This document shows positions 17,150-25,996 of a stretch of 64,000 nt of DNA, in pieces; positions within the stretch are counted from its first letter, which is position 1; every line of letters begins with the position of its first letter. The stretch spans positions 620,001 to 684,000 of the forward strand of contig NZ_VZPG01000001.1 in assembly GCF_008801715.1 (NCBI RefSeq), read 5' to 3'. The translations under genes were made by a program, and so were the position numbers. This stretch comes from Pseudochrobactrum saccharolyticum (GTDB lineage: Bacteria > Pseudomonadota > Alphaproteobacteria > Rhizobiales > Rhizobiaceae). Under the pieces are notes generated by a model, which was not told the DNA's origin, searched no databases, and was given only the letters and a program-made list of their open reading frames with translations.

Positions 17150-18229
17150 ATGCAACTTGCGTCACTACCCTTTGAGGAAATCCGGCTTGAAAAGCTCAGC
17201 CGGTCTTTCGGAGCTCATCAGGCATTAAAAGGCATCTCCCTTTCGATCAGGAAAGGCGAATTTATTGCCCTGCTCGGCCCGTCCGGCTGCGGAAAATCCA
17301 CAGCATTGAACTGTATCGCCGGACTGCTCGCGACAACGGGTGGTGGTATTTTTATTGATAAAACCCGTATCGACACTCTGAAGCCGGAAGATCGCGGTTT
17401 CGGCATGGTGTTTCAGAATTATGCGCTGTTTCCGCATATGACTGTACGCCAGAATGTCGGTTTCGGTCTGAAAATGCGCGGCACCCCCAAAGCGGAAATG
17501 AACAGTCGTGTGGAAGCCGCCATTGCCATGGTGCGCCTGCATGGTCAGGAGGACAAATTACCGGGGCAGCTATCGGGCGGCCAGCAGCAGCGTGTTGCCA
17601 TTGCCCGCGCCATCGTGATTGAACCGCCTCTGGTTCTGATGGACGAACCATTGTCCAATCTTGATGCCAAGCTGCGTCTGGAAATGCGCGCTGAAATTCG
17701 CCGCATTCATAATCAGCTTGGTGCAACAACGATTTATGTGACCCACGATCAGGATGAAGCGCTGTCGCTGGCCGACAGGATTGTGGTGCTTCGCGATGGT
17801 GAAATCCGTCAGGTCGGTTCACCGGTCGAGCTTTATGAACATCCGGATCATCTGGATGTGGCCGAATTCATGGGCTACCGCAACCGACTTTCCGGTAAAA
17901 TCATCGCCGAACAGAACGGCAAGGTGACACTCGATATCGGCAATGCCCATGTTTCCGGTACCGCACGGGTGCCGCTGGCCGTCGGGCAAAATGCTGTTCT
18001 TGCAGTGCGACCGGATGATGTGAGCACCACAGCTGCAAATGCATCAACCATCCAATCAAATATTCTGGCTAAAGTTGAGACAATTGAATATCGCGGCCGC
18101 GATTTTGTCGGCACTGCCAGTACCGATAATGCACATGAGCTGGTGTTTCACGCTTCAGCGAATGCAGCACCCGGCAGCGCTATCGCGCTGGCTATCGACC
18201 CTGCCCGTGCCCTTGTGTTTCCGGCGTGA
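17150..18229 (+). CDS. ABC transporter ATP-binding protein (PotA/MalK type)
   Basis: A 359-residue ATPase of the carbohydrate/polyamine/iron importer class. Walker A is GPSGCGKS, the Q-loop lies in [14 protein letters not shown], the signature is [14 protein letters not shown], Walker B is [13 protein letters not shown], and the H-loop is [12 protein letters not shown]-terminal TOBE-like region (about 245-359) follows, as in MalK and PotA. The ATG at 17150 is preferred because TGAGGT lies 5 bp upstream; the upstream ATG at 17138 overlaps that sequence. It is followed by both permease genes with an 8-bp gap. Confidence 0.93.
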   Translation: MQLASLPFEEIRLEKLSRSFGAHQALKGISLSIRKGEFIALLGPSGCGKSTALNCIAGLLATTGGGIFIDKTRIDTLKPEDRGFGMVFQNYALFPHMTVRQNVGFGLKMRGTPKAEMNSRVEAAIAMVRLHGQEDKLPGQLSGGQQQRVAIARAIVIEPPLVLMDEPLSNLDAKLRLEMRAEIRRIHNQLGATTIYVTHDQDEALSLADRIVVLRDGEIRQVGSPVELYEHPDHLDVAEFMGYRNRLSGKIIAEQNGKVTLDIGNAHVSGTARVPLAVGQNAVLAVRPDDVSTTAANASTIQSNILAKVETIEYRGRDFVGTASTDNAHELVFHASANAAPGSAIALAIDPARALVFPA

Positions 18230-18237
18230 GGTGACAC

Positions 18238-19137
18238 ATGAACACCTCTTCCGATCTTGAAAAACTGTCACTGCGACAAAGGCTCGCTGTCAAAGGGATC
18301 GACGGCACAACCATGCTGGTTCTGCCTGCGGTCATCTTCCTGCTGGGGGTCTTTATCTATCCGTTCATCTATGGCTTGCTGCTCTCCTTCACCCCGCAAG
18401 AGGGGGAAGGTATGCTAGCCAATTATATCAAATTCTTCTCCGATCCGTTTTTGTATAAAACCATCGGAACGACTTTGTGGCTGGCCATTCCTGTCACGCT
18501 GATCAGCCTGCTGATTGCTGTGCCGGTGGCATTCCGTGTCCGGTTGATGCGCCGTCAACGCCTGCTCACCACCATTCTTGTTCTGCCGGTCACATTAGGC
18601 ACGGTGCTGGTGGCCGAAGGTTTGCTCAATTACCTTGGGCCTCAGGGCTGGTTCAGCCGCACGCTGATGTTTATCGGCCTTGTCGACAGCCCGTTAAAGC
18701 TGACCAATAATTACTGGGGCGTCTTTGCTTCCTTGATTATTACCGGCTTTCCTTTCACCTTTTTGCTCACTTTGTCTTATGTCACCGGTATTGATCCGGC
18801 ACTGGAACAGGCTGCAGCAACCCATGGTGCTAAAAGCTGGCAGCGCTTCCGCCACGTCCTTCTGCCGCTGCTGATGCCGGGACTGGCAATTACCTTCTGC
18901 CTGTCTTTTGTGCTGGCTTTCGCAGTCTTCCCGTCCGCCGTATTGCTTGGCGCTCCGGCAGGGCCGACACGCGTCATTTCCATTGCCGCCTATCAGGCAG
19001 CCTTTGAGCAATATGATTATTCAATGGCATCCGCCGTTGCCATGATTATGGCCACTGTGCAGTTGGCGATTGTTGCGGCAGTCCTTGGCATACGCAGTCT
19101 GTTTTATCGCGGCGCGACCAGCGGAGGTAAAGGCTAA
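18238..19137 (+). CDS. ABC transporter permease, first subunit (PotB type)
   Basis: A 299-residue membrane protein with about six TM segments, the first at about residues 25-46 (MLVLPAVIFLLGVFIYPFIYG). The EAA loop typical of importer permeases is visible as LEQAAATHGAKSWQRFRHVLLPLLMPG. It has an N-terminal cytoplasmic leader rich in charged residues. It is coupled to the second permease, whose start lies 1 bp after its stop. Together with the ATPase and the Tat-type binding protein it forms a complete importer. Confidence 0.92.
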   Translation: MNTSSDLEKLSLRQRLAVKGIDGTTMLVLPAVIFLLGVFIYPFIYGLLLSFTPQEGEGMLANYIKFFSDPFLYKTIGTTLWLAIPVTLISLLIAVPVAFRVRLMRRQRLLTTILVLPVTLGTVLVAEGLLNYLGPQGWFSRTLMFIGLVDSPLKLTNNYWGVFASLIITGFPFTFLLTLSYVTGIDPALEQAAATHGAKSWQRFRHVLLPLLMPGLAITFCLSFVLAFAVFPSAVLLGAPAGPTRVISIAAYQAAFEQYDYSMASAVAMIMATVQLAIVAAVLGIRSLFYRGATSGGKG

Positions 19138-19138
19138 T

Positions 19139-19978
19139 ATGATCAGAGATACCTCTATCGGATCCAAATTATGGATCACCGCCGTATGGGTCATTGTTGC
19201 CTTTTTTGTCATCAACCTGCTGGCAATGATTGCAACAGTCGTGCTCTCGTCTTTTTCAACGCGATGGCTCGGCACATGGCTGCCGCAGGCACTGACGACG
19301 CGCTGGTACTTCACCGCTTGGCGGGAGTTCCAGCTCGGTGATGTGCTGATTGTCACCTTCCAGATCGTCTTCACAGTTGTGGCTCTATCCGGTCTGCTCG
19401 GCGTTACAGCAGCCTATGCCATGGCGCGCCGCAATTTCCCCGGTCGCAATCTGGTGATGCTGTTGTTTTTGCTGCCATTGCTGGTGCCACCGATCACCTT
19501 CGGTATTCCGTTGGCCACTGTGCTCTATCAGGCGGGTGTCGGGGGGACATTCTGGGGCGTTGTACTGGCCAATTTGGTGCCGACCGTTCCCTTTGTTATT
19601 CTGGTGATGATCCCGTTTATCGAGCAGATTGACCCGAAAGTGGAAGCAGCTGCCCATGTCTTTGGTGCGAATAAATTCCAGCTGTTTCGCTATGTGCTGA
19701 TGCCTATGCTGCTGCCCGGCATTCTGGCTGCATTGCTGCTGGTGCTTGTCCGCACAGTTGCCATGTTTGAGCTAACATTCCTCACCGCAGGACCAACCAG
19801 TCAGACCCTTGTTGTGGCGCTCTACTATTCCGTTTTTGCCTCGGGTGTACGCTCAGTCCAGTCTATTGATGCCATGGCAGTGATCTATATGATTACAACT
19901 CTGGTATGGCTGCTGCTGGCACTGCGCTTTGTTAATCCGACACAGATTGTCGCCCGCGCCAAACAGTCTAACAATTAA
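19139..19978 (+). CDS. ABC transporter permease, second subunit (PotC type)
   Basis: A 279-residue permease partner. The start at 19139 (MIRDTSIGSKLW) is chosen because it follows GGAGG and sits directly after the first permease stop; a longer frame reaching back to 19070 would overlap that gene. About six TM segments and the EAA loop VEAAAHVFGANKFQLFRYVLMPMLLPG are visible. The gene ends the operon; a perfect terminator follows 7 bp later. Confidence 0.92.
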   Translation: MIRDTSIGSKLWITAVWVIVAFFVINLLAMIATVVLSSFSTRWLGTWLPQALTTRWYFTAWREFQLGDVLIVTFQIVFTVVALSGLLGVTAAYAMARRNFPGRNLVMLLFLLPLLVPPITFGIPLATVLYQAGVGGTFWGVVLANLVPTVPFVILVMIPFIEQIDPKVEAAAHVFGANKFQLFRYVLMPMLLPGILAALLLVLVRTVAMFELTFLTAGPTSQTLVVALYYSVFASGVRSVQSIDAMAVIYMITTLVWLLLALRFVNPTQIVARAKQSNN

Positions 19979-19984
19979 AAATAC

Positions 19985-20020
19985 ACCCGCCGTCAGAGCA
20001 TATGATCTGACGGCGGGTTT
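19985..20020 (+). terminator. Rho-independent terminator of the importer operon
   Basis: CCCGCCGTCAGA (19986-19997) pairs perfectly with TCTGACGGCGGG (20006-20017) around an 8-nt loop, followed by TTT. A palindromic repeat begins immediately afterwards at 20021. Confidence 0.85.
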
Positions 20021-20166
20021 AGAGCGGTTCCCGTTAAAATTAAATCGGTAAAATCGCTCTAAATCTTTGTTTCAACGCGTATCTTATCTGATCGAAGCGG
20101 GATTTAGAAATCAGTCCGGTGGACTGATTTCCCCGCGAAGGCGCTTCACACTTTTCGGGATACGCT
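20021..20166. repeat. RIME-type intergenic palindromic repeat, copy A
   Basis: It begins AGAGCG and the first palindrome ends CGCTCT at 20060. Then come the shared core (TTTGTTTCAACGCGTATCTT) and CACTTTTCGGGATACGCT at 20149-20166. An inner palindrome built from AAATCAGTCC and GGACTGATTT lies in the middle. It matches copies B, C and F in layout. Its right end overlaps the stop codon of the ROK regulator gene. Confidence 0.75.
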
Positions 20167-21352
20167 ATAATTCTCCCGCTGCAATGGCGGGTAAGTTTCC
20201 GAGAGCGCTCTCAATCAACGGACGAATAGCGCTGTGCAAAATGTCCTGATTTTCGGTTTGCACCATAATCACATCAGGCAGTTTTAAAGCACCAACCAGC
20301 CCTTCTGCCTGAAACTGACTGCATAACTGAGTAAAAACAGCCTGATTAGAAGTAAACGGCCCTGTCAGATAGACTCTGTCAGGAAACAAAATGCGGCACA
20401 TATTGCCCAGTGCCCGCGCCACAAGACGGGTTGCCAGCTGCATATCAGCATGATCTGCAAGTGATGCATCCTGCAAATATCCGCCGATATCCTGCTCTTG
20501 GCCCAAACATGTCAGCTCATCCAGCCCCAATTGCTGCAACAAGACCGGCAGGGCAACGGCTGTTTCCAGACAACCTCGGTTTCCGCAACCGCAGGGGCGA
20601 TCCTGTAATGTATCGAATCGCCAATGGCCGATCTCACCAAAAGGCCCCTGATGGGCAATGCTGGCGACATCGCGGGAACAATAAGCAAGCCCGATCCCCC
20701 AGCCCCAATGCAACAATGCGGCGGTATTGACCGGCGCAGTCTCTGCTTTGAAATGCACATCCAGCTCAATATCCAGCTGACGGAACAAACAGACAAGCGG
20801 CGTAACAGGGTTCAAGGCTTCAGCGAGATTAAAGTCCCGCACCTGCGGCCAGCGGGATGTAATCAGCCAAACCCTTTTTTTAACATCGACAATACCCGCC
20901 ACGAGAATTGTCGTGCCGACATGCACCATCATATCCGGTTGTGAAGCCCGCAATGTCTGTATCATTTGCTGCAGAAAAACCGTCATCTGCTGATTATCCG
21001 CATCATCATTCAAACGCTTGGTCTGCGAGGTAATAATATTCCTCTGCAAGTCCAGCAAAGCGCCTTCCACCACATAGCTGGTCATTTTAATAACAGTGAA
21101 ACCGATCCGCTGTGCGTTCAACCGTACAAGTGTTCCGGGGCGCCCGCGTCCGCGCCTTTCCGCCACGTCTTCCGTTACAAAACCATTATCCAGCAAATCC
21201 GCAATAATGCGGGAAGTAGTCATCGACGTCAGATCAAGCGTAGCCGCAAGGCTGGCGCGGGACTGCCCGTCCGCCTCCAGCAGACTGCTGACAACACGGG
21301 CACAATCACGTTCATGCGCATCGGAAAAGCGGAGATTCTGAAAATTCTGCAT
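20165..21352 (-). CDS. ROK family transcriptional regulator (NagC/Mlc type)
   Basis: A 395-residue regulator. The N-terminal winged helix (about 15-75) shows SRASLAATLDLTSMTTSRIIADLLDNG followed by a RRGRGRPG wing. The C-terminal ROK domain has the zinc-binding motif CGCGNRGCLE at about 258-267. It is divergent from nagB-nagA, and a 22-bp perfect palindrome that resembles NagC/Mlc sites lies in the promoter region. It is therefore the probable repressor of amino-sugar genes, with GlcNAc-6-P or a related sugar phosphate as inducer (inference). The stop codon is formed within the adjoining palindromic repeat. Confidence 0.9.
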   Translation of the reverse strand: MQNFQNLRFSDAHERDCARVVSSLLEADGQSRASLAATLDLTSMTTSRIIADLLDNGFVTEDVAERRGRGRPGTLVRLNAQRIGFTVIKMTSYVVEGALLDLQRNIITSQTKRLNDDADNQQMTVFLQQMIQTLRASQPDMMVHVGTTILVAGIVDVKKRVWLITSRWPQVRDFNLAEALNPVTPLVCLFRQLDIELDVHFKAETAPVNTAALLHWGWGIGLAYCSRDVASIAHQGPFGEIGHWRFDTLQDRPCGCGNRGCLETAVALPVLLQQLGLDELTCLGQEQDIGGYLQDASLADHADMQLATRLVARALGNMCRILFPDRVYLTGPFTSNQAVFTQLCSQFQAEGLVGALKLPDVIMVQTENQDILHSAIRPLIESALGNLPAIAAGEL

Positions 21353-21374
21353 AGCAACTCATCCCATATTATTA

Positions 21375-21396
21375 TTTTGAATAATATTATTCAAAA
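21375..21396. promoter_or_regulatory. 22-bp perfect palindrome, candidate ROK (NagC/Mlc-like) operator
   Basis: The half-site TTTTGAATAAT is mirrored exactly to ATTATTCAAAA, centred between 21385 and 21386. With flanking bases it gives TTATTTTG on the left and CAAAAATAA on the right, close to the E. coli NagC/Mlc pattern TTATTTTG-N7-CAAAATAA. It lies 23 bp before the ROK gene start and about 170 bp before nagB. Confidence 0.65.
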
Positions 21397-21565
21397 ATAA
21401 CTTGCAAGCCTAAAATGAAGGTGTATTCTTTTAGTTGGGAGGAGGCAGAGGTCATTGTCAGCTTAAAAAAGCGACCCGACCGGTCAGCCTTAACAATCAG
21501 AGCTTTGCAGCCTGCGTCATGCGCGGGAATGCTGATGCTTTGTCTTTTAAAACGGGGAGAGTGGC

Positions 21566-22315
21566 GTGGAAATACGTGTTTTCGACACGAAACAACAATT
21601 GGGAGAGGCTGCAGCAAAACGTGGTGCGGAAGCCATCAGATCGGCTCTGCGCAACAAGGGGAAAGCCTCAATTATTGTTGCTACCGGTGCCAGCCAGTTT
21701 GAAATGCTGGAAGTACTGATCCGCGAACCGGATATTGACTGGTCCAAAGTCACCGCTTTTCATCTGGATGAATATGTCGGCATGAAAAAGAGCCATCCGG
21801 CAAGCTTCCGCCGCTATCTGATTGAGCGCTTTGTTAAACCGCTCGGCGGTAAAGTCACACTCCACGAAATCAATGCCGAAGATAATCCGGAAGCAGAAGC
21901 CGGCAGGCTCAGCAAGCTGATTGTCGATGAGACCATTGATGTTTGCTTTGCAGGTATCGGGGAAAATTGCCATCTGGCTTTTAATGACCCGCCGGCCGAT
22001 TTCGATACCGACAAACCTTATATTATTGTTGATCTGGATGAAGCCTGCCGCCGCCAGCAAATGGGTGAAGGCTGGTTTGCCACGCTGGAAGATGTGCCTG
22101 CTCAGGCTATCTCCATGAGCATTAAACAGATTATGAAATCATCCCTGATCATTCTATCCGTGCCGGATCAACGCAAGGCGCAGGCTGTTAAAAATGCCCT
22201 TGAAGGATCAGTAACGCCGCTTCACCCGGCATCCATTTTGCAGAACCACAACAACACTGTGGCTTTGCTCGACACACAATCAGCGTCGCTTTTGTCATGC
22301 GCACCAAAGGCTTAA
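21566..22315 (+). CDS. nagB: Glucosamine-6-phosphate deaminase
   Basis: A 249-residue aldose-ketose isomerase/deaminase converting glucosamine-6-phosphate to fructose-6-phosphate and ammonia. The signature [11 protein letters not shown] and the catalytic-loop counterpart [14 protein letters not shown] with its His are visible, as is an early TGAS phosphate-binding turn. It starts with GTG at 21566, 5 bp after GGGGAGA. The usual loop reads GxDGHIAFNEP, so the [10 protein letters not shown] form is somewhat divergent. Its 3' end overlaps nagA by 19 bp. The control site of the ROK regulator lies upstream. Confidence 0.9.
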   Translation: MEIRVFDTKQQLGEAAAKRGAEAIRSALRNKGKASIIVATGASQFEMLEVLIREPDIDWSKVTAFHLDEYVGMKKSHPASFRRYLIERFVKPLGGKVTLHEINAEDNPEAEAGRLSKLIVDETIDVCFAGIGENCHLAFNDPPADFDTDKPYIIVDLDEACRRQQMGEGWFATLEDVPAQAISMSIKQIMKSSLIILSVPDQRKAQAVKNALEGSVTPLHPASILQNHNNTVALLDTQSASLLSCAPKA

Positions 22316-23307
22316 CTGATCTTCAGGTCAACGGCTTTGCCGGTGTTGATTTCAACTCCGGCAAGCTTACCGCATCTGAACTCGACCATGCATTAGAAGC
22401 TATGCTCGCGACAGGTGTCACAGCCTGTTTGCCGACGCTGATCACCGCTGCACCGGATGTGTTGCTGCAGCGTATTCAAGTGCTGGATAATGCCATTCAG
22501 CATAGCATACTTGGCGGCCTGATGTGCTTAGGCCTGCATATTGAAGGGCCGTTTCTCAACCCGCAACAGGGTTTTGCCGGATGCCATCCGGCTGGCGTTA
22601 TGACACCACCATATGCCAGCCTGATTGATGATTTGCAGGCGCGGATCACCACGCCGATCCTGCTGGTGACATTGGCACCGGAGCTGTCCGGTTCTGAAGC
22701 GTTTATTACAGCAATGAAGGCTCGCAATATTCTCACGGCCATCGGCCATTCTGATTGTAACTTTGAGACTGCAGCTCATGCAGCCTCGGCCGGAGCCAGC
22801 CTTTCCACCCATCTCGGCAATGGCCTGCCGCAGCATATGCCAAAGCTGGATAATCCGCTGTTTGCCCAGCTGGCAGAAGACCGCCTTACCGCCTGCTTCA
22901 TTGCCGACGGATTTCATATTCCGCCGCAAGCGCTCAAAGTCATGATACGGGCGAAGGGGATTTCGCGTTCCGTTTTGGTAACCGATGCGGTTTCCGCAGC
23001 AGCGGCTGAGACAGGCTTTTATCATTTCGCGGATATGCGGATTGAGCGCCATGACAATGGCATGGTCAAAAATCCGAATGGTGCCGGTCTCGCCGGTTCA
23101 ACGCTGTGTCTCGATCAGGCTGTACGCAATCTTGTGGCATGGGGCATTGCCTCTTTTGAAGAAGCAGTGCGCATGGCATCCGCTAATGTTGAGGCACTTC
23201 TGGCACCTGTCCTCGCTGCTCGCGGCGTAAAACATCCTGTGAGTTTCATCGAATGGACATCTGATCTGTTTATACGGAAAGCAACCTTTCCGGAGCATGA
23301 CGCATAA
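22297..23307 (+). CDS. nagA: N-acetylglucosamine-6-phosphate deacetylase, N-terminally short form
   Basis: A 336-residue amidohydrolase expected to deacetylate GlcNAc-6-P to GlcN-6-P. The catalytic landmarks are present: [34 protein letters not shown] and LVTDAVSAA, carrying the metal-binding Glu and His residues and the catalytic Asp. The protein begins almost directly at [13 protein letters not shown], a segment that in E. coli NagA lies about 55-60 residues in, so much of the N-terminal beta-sandwich strand region is absent. The overlap with nagB and intact motifs argue for a functional short variant rather than decay. Confidence 0.85.
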   Translation: MRTKGLTDLQVNGFAGVDFNSGKLTASELDHALEAMLATGVTACLPTLITAAPDVLLQRIQVLDNAIQHSILGGLMCLGLHIEGPFLNPQQGFAGCHPAGVMTPPYASLIDDLQARITTPILLVTLAPELSGSEAFITAMKARNILTAIGHSDCNFETAAHAASAGASLSTHLGNGLPQHMPKLDNPLFAQLAEDRLTACFIADGFHIPPQALKVMIRAKGISRSVLVTDAVSAAAAETGFYHFADMRIERHDNGMVKNPNGAGLAGSTLCLDQAVRNLVAWGIASFEEAVRMASANVEALLAPVLAARGVKHPVSFIEWTSDLFIRKATFPEHDA

Positions 23308-23350
23308 GCATCAAAACCGCTCAACCTATAAAAATAAAAAAGGGAACAGG

Positions 23351-24547
23351 ATGAAAATCAATGATCTGAGAATGAACCGGCGCGTGCTGATTACAGGTGC
23401 ATCCGCCACCGCATTTCTGGCCGGCAGCGGCTTAAGTTTTGCCCGCAAAATGCCGCTGCCGGCCAAGCCGGTCGAAGTGAAGCTGATGGATGTCGGCGGG
23501 GCTTTGTCGCTCGTACAGCCTGCCCTTGAGCTTTATGCCGAGCGCAATCCGGATAAGGTTTCCCGTATTGTGTTCCTGAAAGCACCGGTGACGGAGCTCG
23601 CCGGTAAACTCAAAGTGCAGCAAAAGAGTAACCGCGTTGATATTGATCTTGTGCTGACCGGCAGTGACGGACTGGCAGCCGGTCTGGTAGAAGATACATG
23701 GATGCAAATCCTGCCGGAATTTAACGAAACTTTCCCTGATATTGAGGCCAATTACGAGCCTGCAGCCCTGAACCTGCATAAAATTCAGGGTGCCGGTTAC
23801 GGTGTGGTTGTCACCTATTACCCTTCGGGGCCCCTGCTCGAATATGCACCGGAGCGTGTGGCAAAAGCACCGGAAAGCGCTGAAGAACTGCTGGCCTGGG
23901 CAAAAGAAAATCCGGGACGTTTCCTCTATGCCCGTCCGACAAATTCAGGCCCTGCCCGCACCTTCATGATGGGGCTGCCTTATATTCTCGGTGATAAAGA
24001 CCCGACCGATCCGATCAACGGCTGGGAGAAGACATGGAACTATCTCGCGGAACTCGGCGATTATATTGATTATTATCCGGCGGGTACCGGCGCAACGATG
24101 AAAGAATTCGGCGAAGGTTCACGCGATATTATCGTGACCACCACCGGCTGGGACATTAATCCGCGCGCAGTCGGCATTGTGCCGGAAACAGCCAAAATCT
24201 CCACACTGAAAGGCTTCCACTGGGTTTCCGATGCCTTCTTCATGTGCATTCCGAAAGGCGTGAAAGAGGATGTTCTGGCGGTGACGCTGGATATCATGGC
24301 GTTCCTGCTCACACCGGAAGCACAGGCCTTTGCCTATAATGAAGGCTCGCTCTATCCGGGCCCTGCAGTGAAAAATGTACCGCTATCCATGGCCCCGCAG
24401 CATAGTCAGGATATTATCAAGCAATTCGGACGTCCTGAATATGATGACCTGATTGCCAATAATCCGATTGAGCTGCCGCTGAAACCGGAAAAAATGGTGC
24501 AGGCTTTCCGAAAGTGGGATGAGCTGGTCGGCGCACGCAAATCATAA
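23351..24547 (+). CDS. Tat-exported ABC transporter substrate-binding protein (SBP family 1), copy 2
   Basis: A 398-residue paralogue of the binding protein at 15912-17090, sharing the blocks YYPSGPLLEY, ELLAWAKENP, VTTTGWDINPR and VPLSMAPQ. The ATG at 23351 directly follows AGGGAACAGG; the frame is open further upstream to 23297, but that extension lacks such a site. The Tat signal contains NRRVLITGASATAFLAGSG. No permease or ATPase gene accompanies it, so it probably uses the membrane complex encoded at 17150-19978 (inference). The context with nagB and nagA suggests an amino-sugar ligand or a GlcNAc-containing sugar. Confidence 0.9.
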   Translation: MKINDLRMNRRVLITGASATAFLAGSGLSFARKMPLPAKPVEVKLMDVGGALSLVQPALELYAERNPDKVSRIVFLKAPVTELAGKLKVQQKSNRVDIDLVLTGSDGLAAGLVEDTWMQILPEFNETFPDIEANYEPAALNLHKIQGAGYGVVVTYYPSGPLLEYAPERVAKAPESAEELLAWAKENPGRFLYARPTNSGPARTFMMGLPYILGDKDPTDPINGWEKTWNYLAELGDYIDYYPAGTGATMKEFGEGSRDIIVTTTGWDINPRAVGIVPETAKISTLKGFHWVSDAFFMCIPKGVKEDVLAVTLDIMAFLLTPEAQAFAYNEGSLYPGPAVKNVPLSMAPQHSQDIIKQFGRPEYDDLIANNPIELPLKPEKMVQAFRKWDELVGARKS

Positions 24548-24570
24548 CCATTACACCTTCACCCCCAGAC

Positions 24571-24632
24571 TGCGGAGCCTGCAGCCTTGTGTGTCTATTC
24601 GATATACAGCGCTCTAAAGCTCCGCATTTTTT
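24571..24632 (+). terminator. Possible long-loop terminator after binding-protein gene
   Basis: TGCGGAGC (24571-24578) can pair with GCTCCGCA (24619-24626), followed by TTTTTT. The 40-nt loop is longer than usual, so this is a weaker call. It would separate the binding protein from the oxidoreductase gene. Confidence 0.4.
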
Positions 24633-24653
24633 CCCGTTACAGCGGATAGCATT

Positions 24654-25886
24654 ATGACACAGATCCCGCAGATTGCTCTTATCGGTGCCGGTTATCGCGG
24701 CAATGCCTATGGCGATATTGCCCTGAAAAACCCGCATCTTATGAAATTTGCCGCTGTCTGCGATATCAGACCTGATGCGGTTGCTGCATTTGCCAACAAG
24801 CATGGCATTGCACCGGAGAACTGCTTTTCAGACAGCATCACCATGCTCAATACGCTCAAAAATATTGATGCTGTTGTCGTGGCCAATCTCGACAAGGATC
24901 ATGAAGCTGTTGCCGTTGCCGCTCTTGATCGAAAATTCAACGTGCTGCTGGAAAAGCCGATGGCTTCCACAGTTGAAGCCTGTCAGCGCATGGCGGAAGC
25001 CTCGGAACGCAACCAGCGCTTTTTGATGATCTGTCATGTGCTACGCTACACACCGTTCTTTGCCAAAATCAAAGAGCTGATTGAGAACCGGACTTTCGGG
25101 ACTGTGCAAAGTATTCGTGCTTCCGAAAATATCGGCTATTACCATCACTCGCACAGTTATGTGCGCGGCAATTTCCGGCGCTTAGAAAACGGCAGTCCGC
25201 TGATTTTGGCGAAATGCAGCCATGATATGGATATTCTGCACTGGCTGACGGATGAAACGCCGTTACGTATTTCCAGTTTCGGCAGCCTGAAACAATTTAC
25301 ACCTAAAAATGCTCCACAAGGCGCTACTGAGCGTTGTCTCGACGGCTGTCTGGTGGAAATGACATGCCCCTATTCCGCACGCCGGATTTATCTGGGAGAC
25401 CATACCGGCTGGCCGGTATCGATGATTTCCGTTGATACCAGCATTGAAGCACGCACAAAGGCGATCCGTAACGGGCCTTATGGCCGCTGCGTTTATCACA
25501 GCGACAATACAGTGGTTGACCGGCAGATTGTCGGCATTGAATTTACCAATAATATTACCGCCAGTTTTGAAGTTCATGCCTTCAACAAGCGCACCGAACG
25601 CCACATCCATATCGGAGGCAGCGAGGGAGAACTGACCGGTTGCTTTGAAGACGGCTGGCTGGTGATTAAATTCTTTGATGACCGGCCGGATATCACAATT
25701 CAGATTGAAACACTTGCCGGTGATCATATGGGCGGCGATCTGCGATTGATGGAAGATTTCGCCACTGCGCTACGTGCTCCTTATGGACATGAAATCAGAA
25801 CCGCCGCTCAAAAATCAGTCACAAGTCATCTGATGGCGCTGACTGCAGAACAGGCCAGAGTGAGCAAACAGGTTATTGAGTTGTGA
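24654..25886 (+). CDS. Gfo/Idh/MocA family NAD(P)-dependent oxidoreductase
   Basis: A 410-residue oxidoreductase. The N-terminal Rossmann fold has IALIGAGYRGNAYG and the family EKPMA motif near residue 100. The C-terminal domain contains SHSYVRGNFRR and LAKCSHDMDILHWL, with the His-Asp pair that acts in catalysis in this family. Such enzymes oxidise or epimerise sugars, and some act as NAD-dependent glycosidases. Placement after the second binding protein suggests it processes the imported sugar or glycoside before the NagA/NagB steps (inference). No signal peptide is present, so it is cytosolic. Confidence 0.85.
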   Translation: MTQIPQIALIGAGYRGNAYGDIALKNPHLMKFAAVCDIRPDAVAAFANKHGIAPENCFSDSITMLNTLKNIDAVVVANLDKDHEAVAVAALDRKFNVLLEKPMASTVEACQRMAEASERNQRFLMICHVLRYTPFFAKIKELIENRTFGTVQSIRASENIGYYHHSHSYVRGNFRRLENGSPLILAKCSHDMDILHWLTDETPLRISSFGSLKQFTPKNAPQGATERCLDGCLVEMTCPYSARRIYLGDHTGWPVSMISVDTSIEARTKAIRNGPYGRCVYHSDNTVVDRQIVGIEFTNNITASFEVHAFNKRTERHIHIGGSEGELTGCFEDGWLVIKFFDDRPDITIQIETLAGDHMGGDLRLMEDFATALRAPYGHEIRTAAQKSVTSHLMALTAEQARVSKQVIEL

Positions 25887-25996
25887 ACTCCGCATGTGCT
25901 TGATCGCGCGAGGATAATATATTCAGATCATAATTATCTATGTTACATGAAGCATGTATTCCGGCATTGTATTGTCGGAATTATTGCGGAGGAAGC

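Noticed and set aside
19070-19138. Upstream start for the second sugar-type permease
   Set aside because: It would overlap the preceding permease by 68 bp; the ATG at 19139 directly follows that gene's stop.
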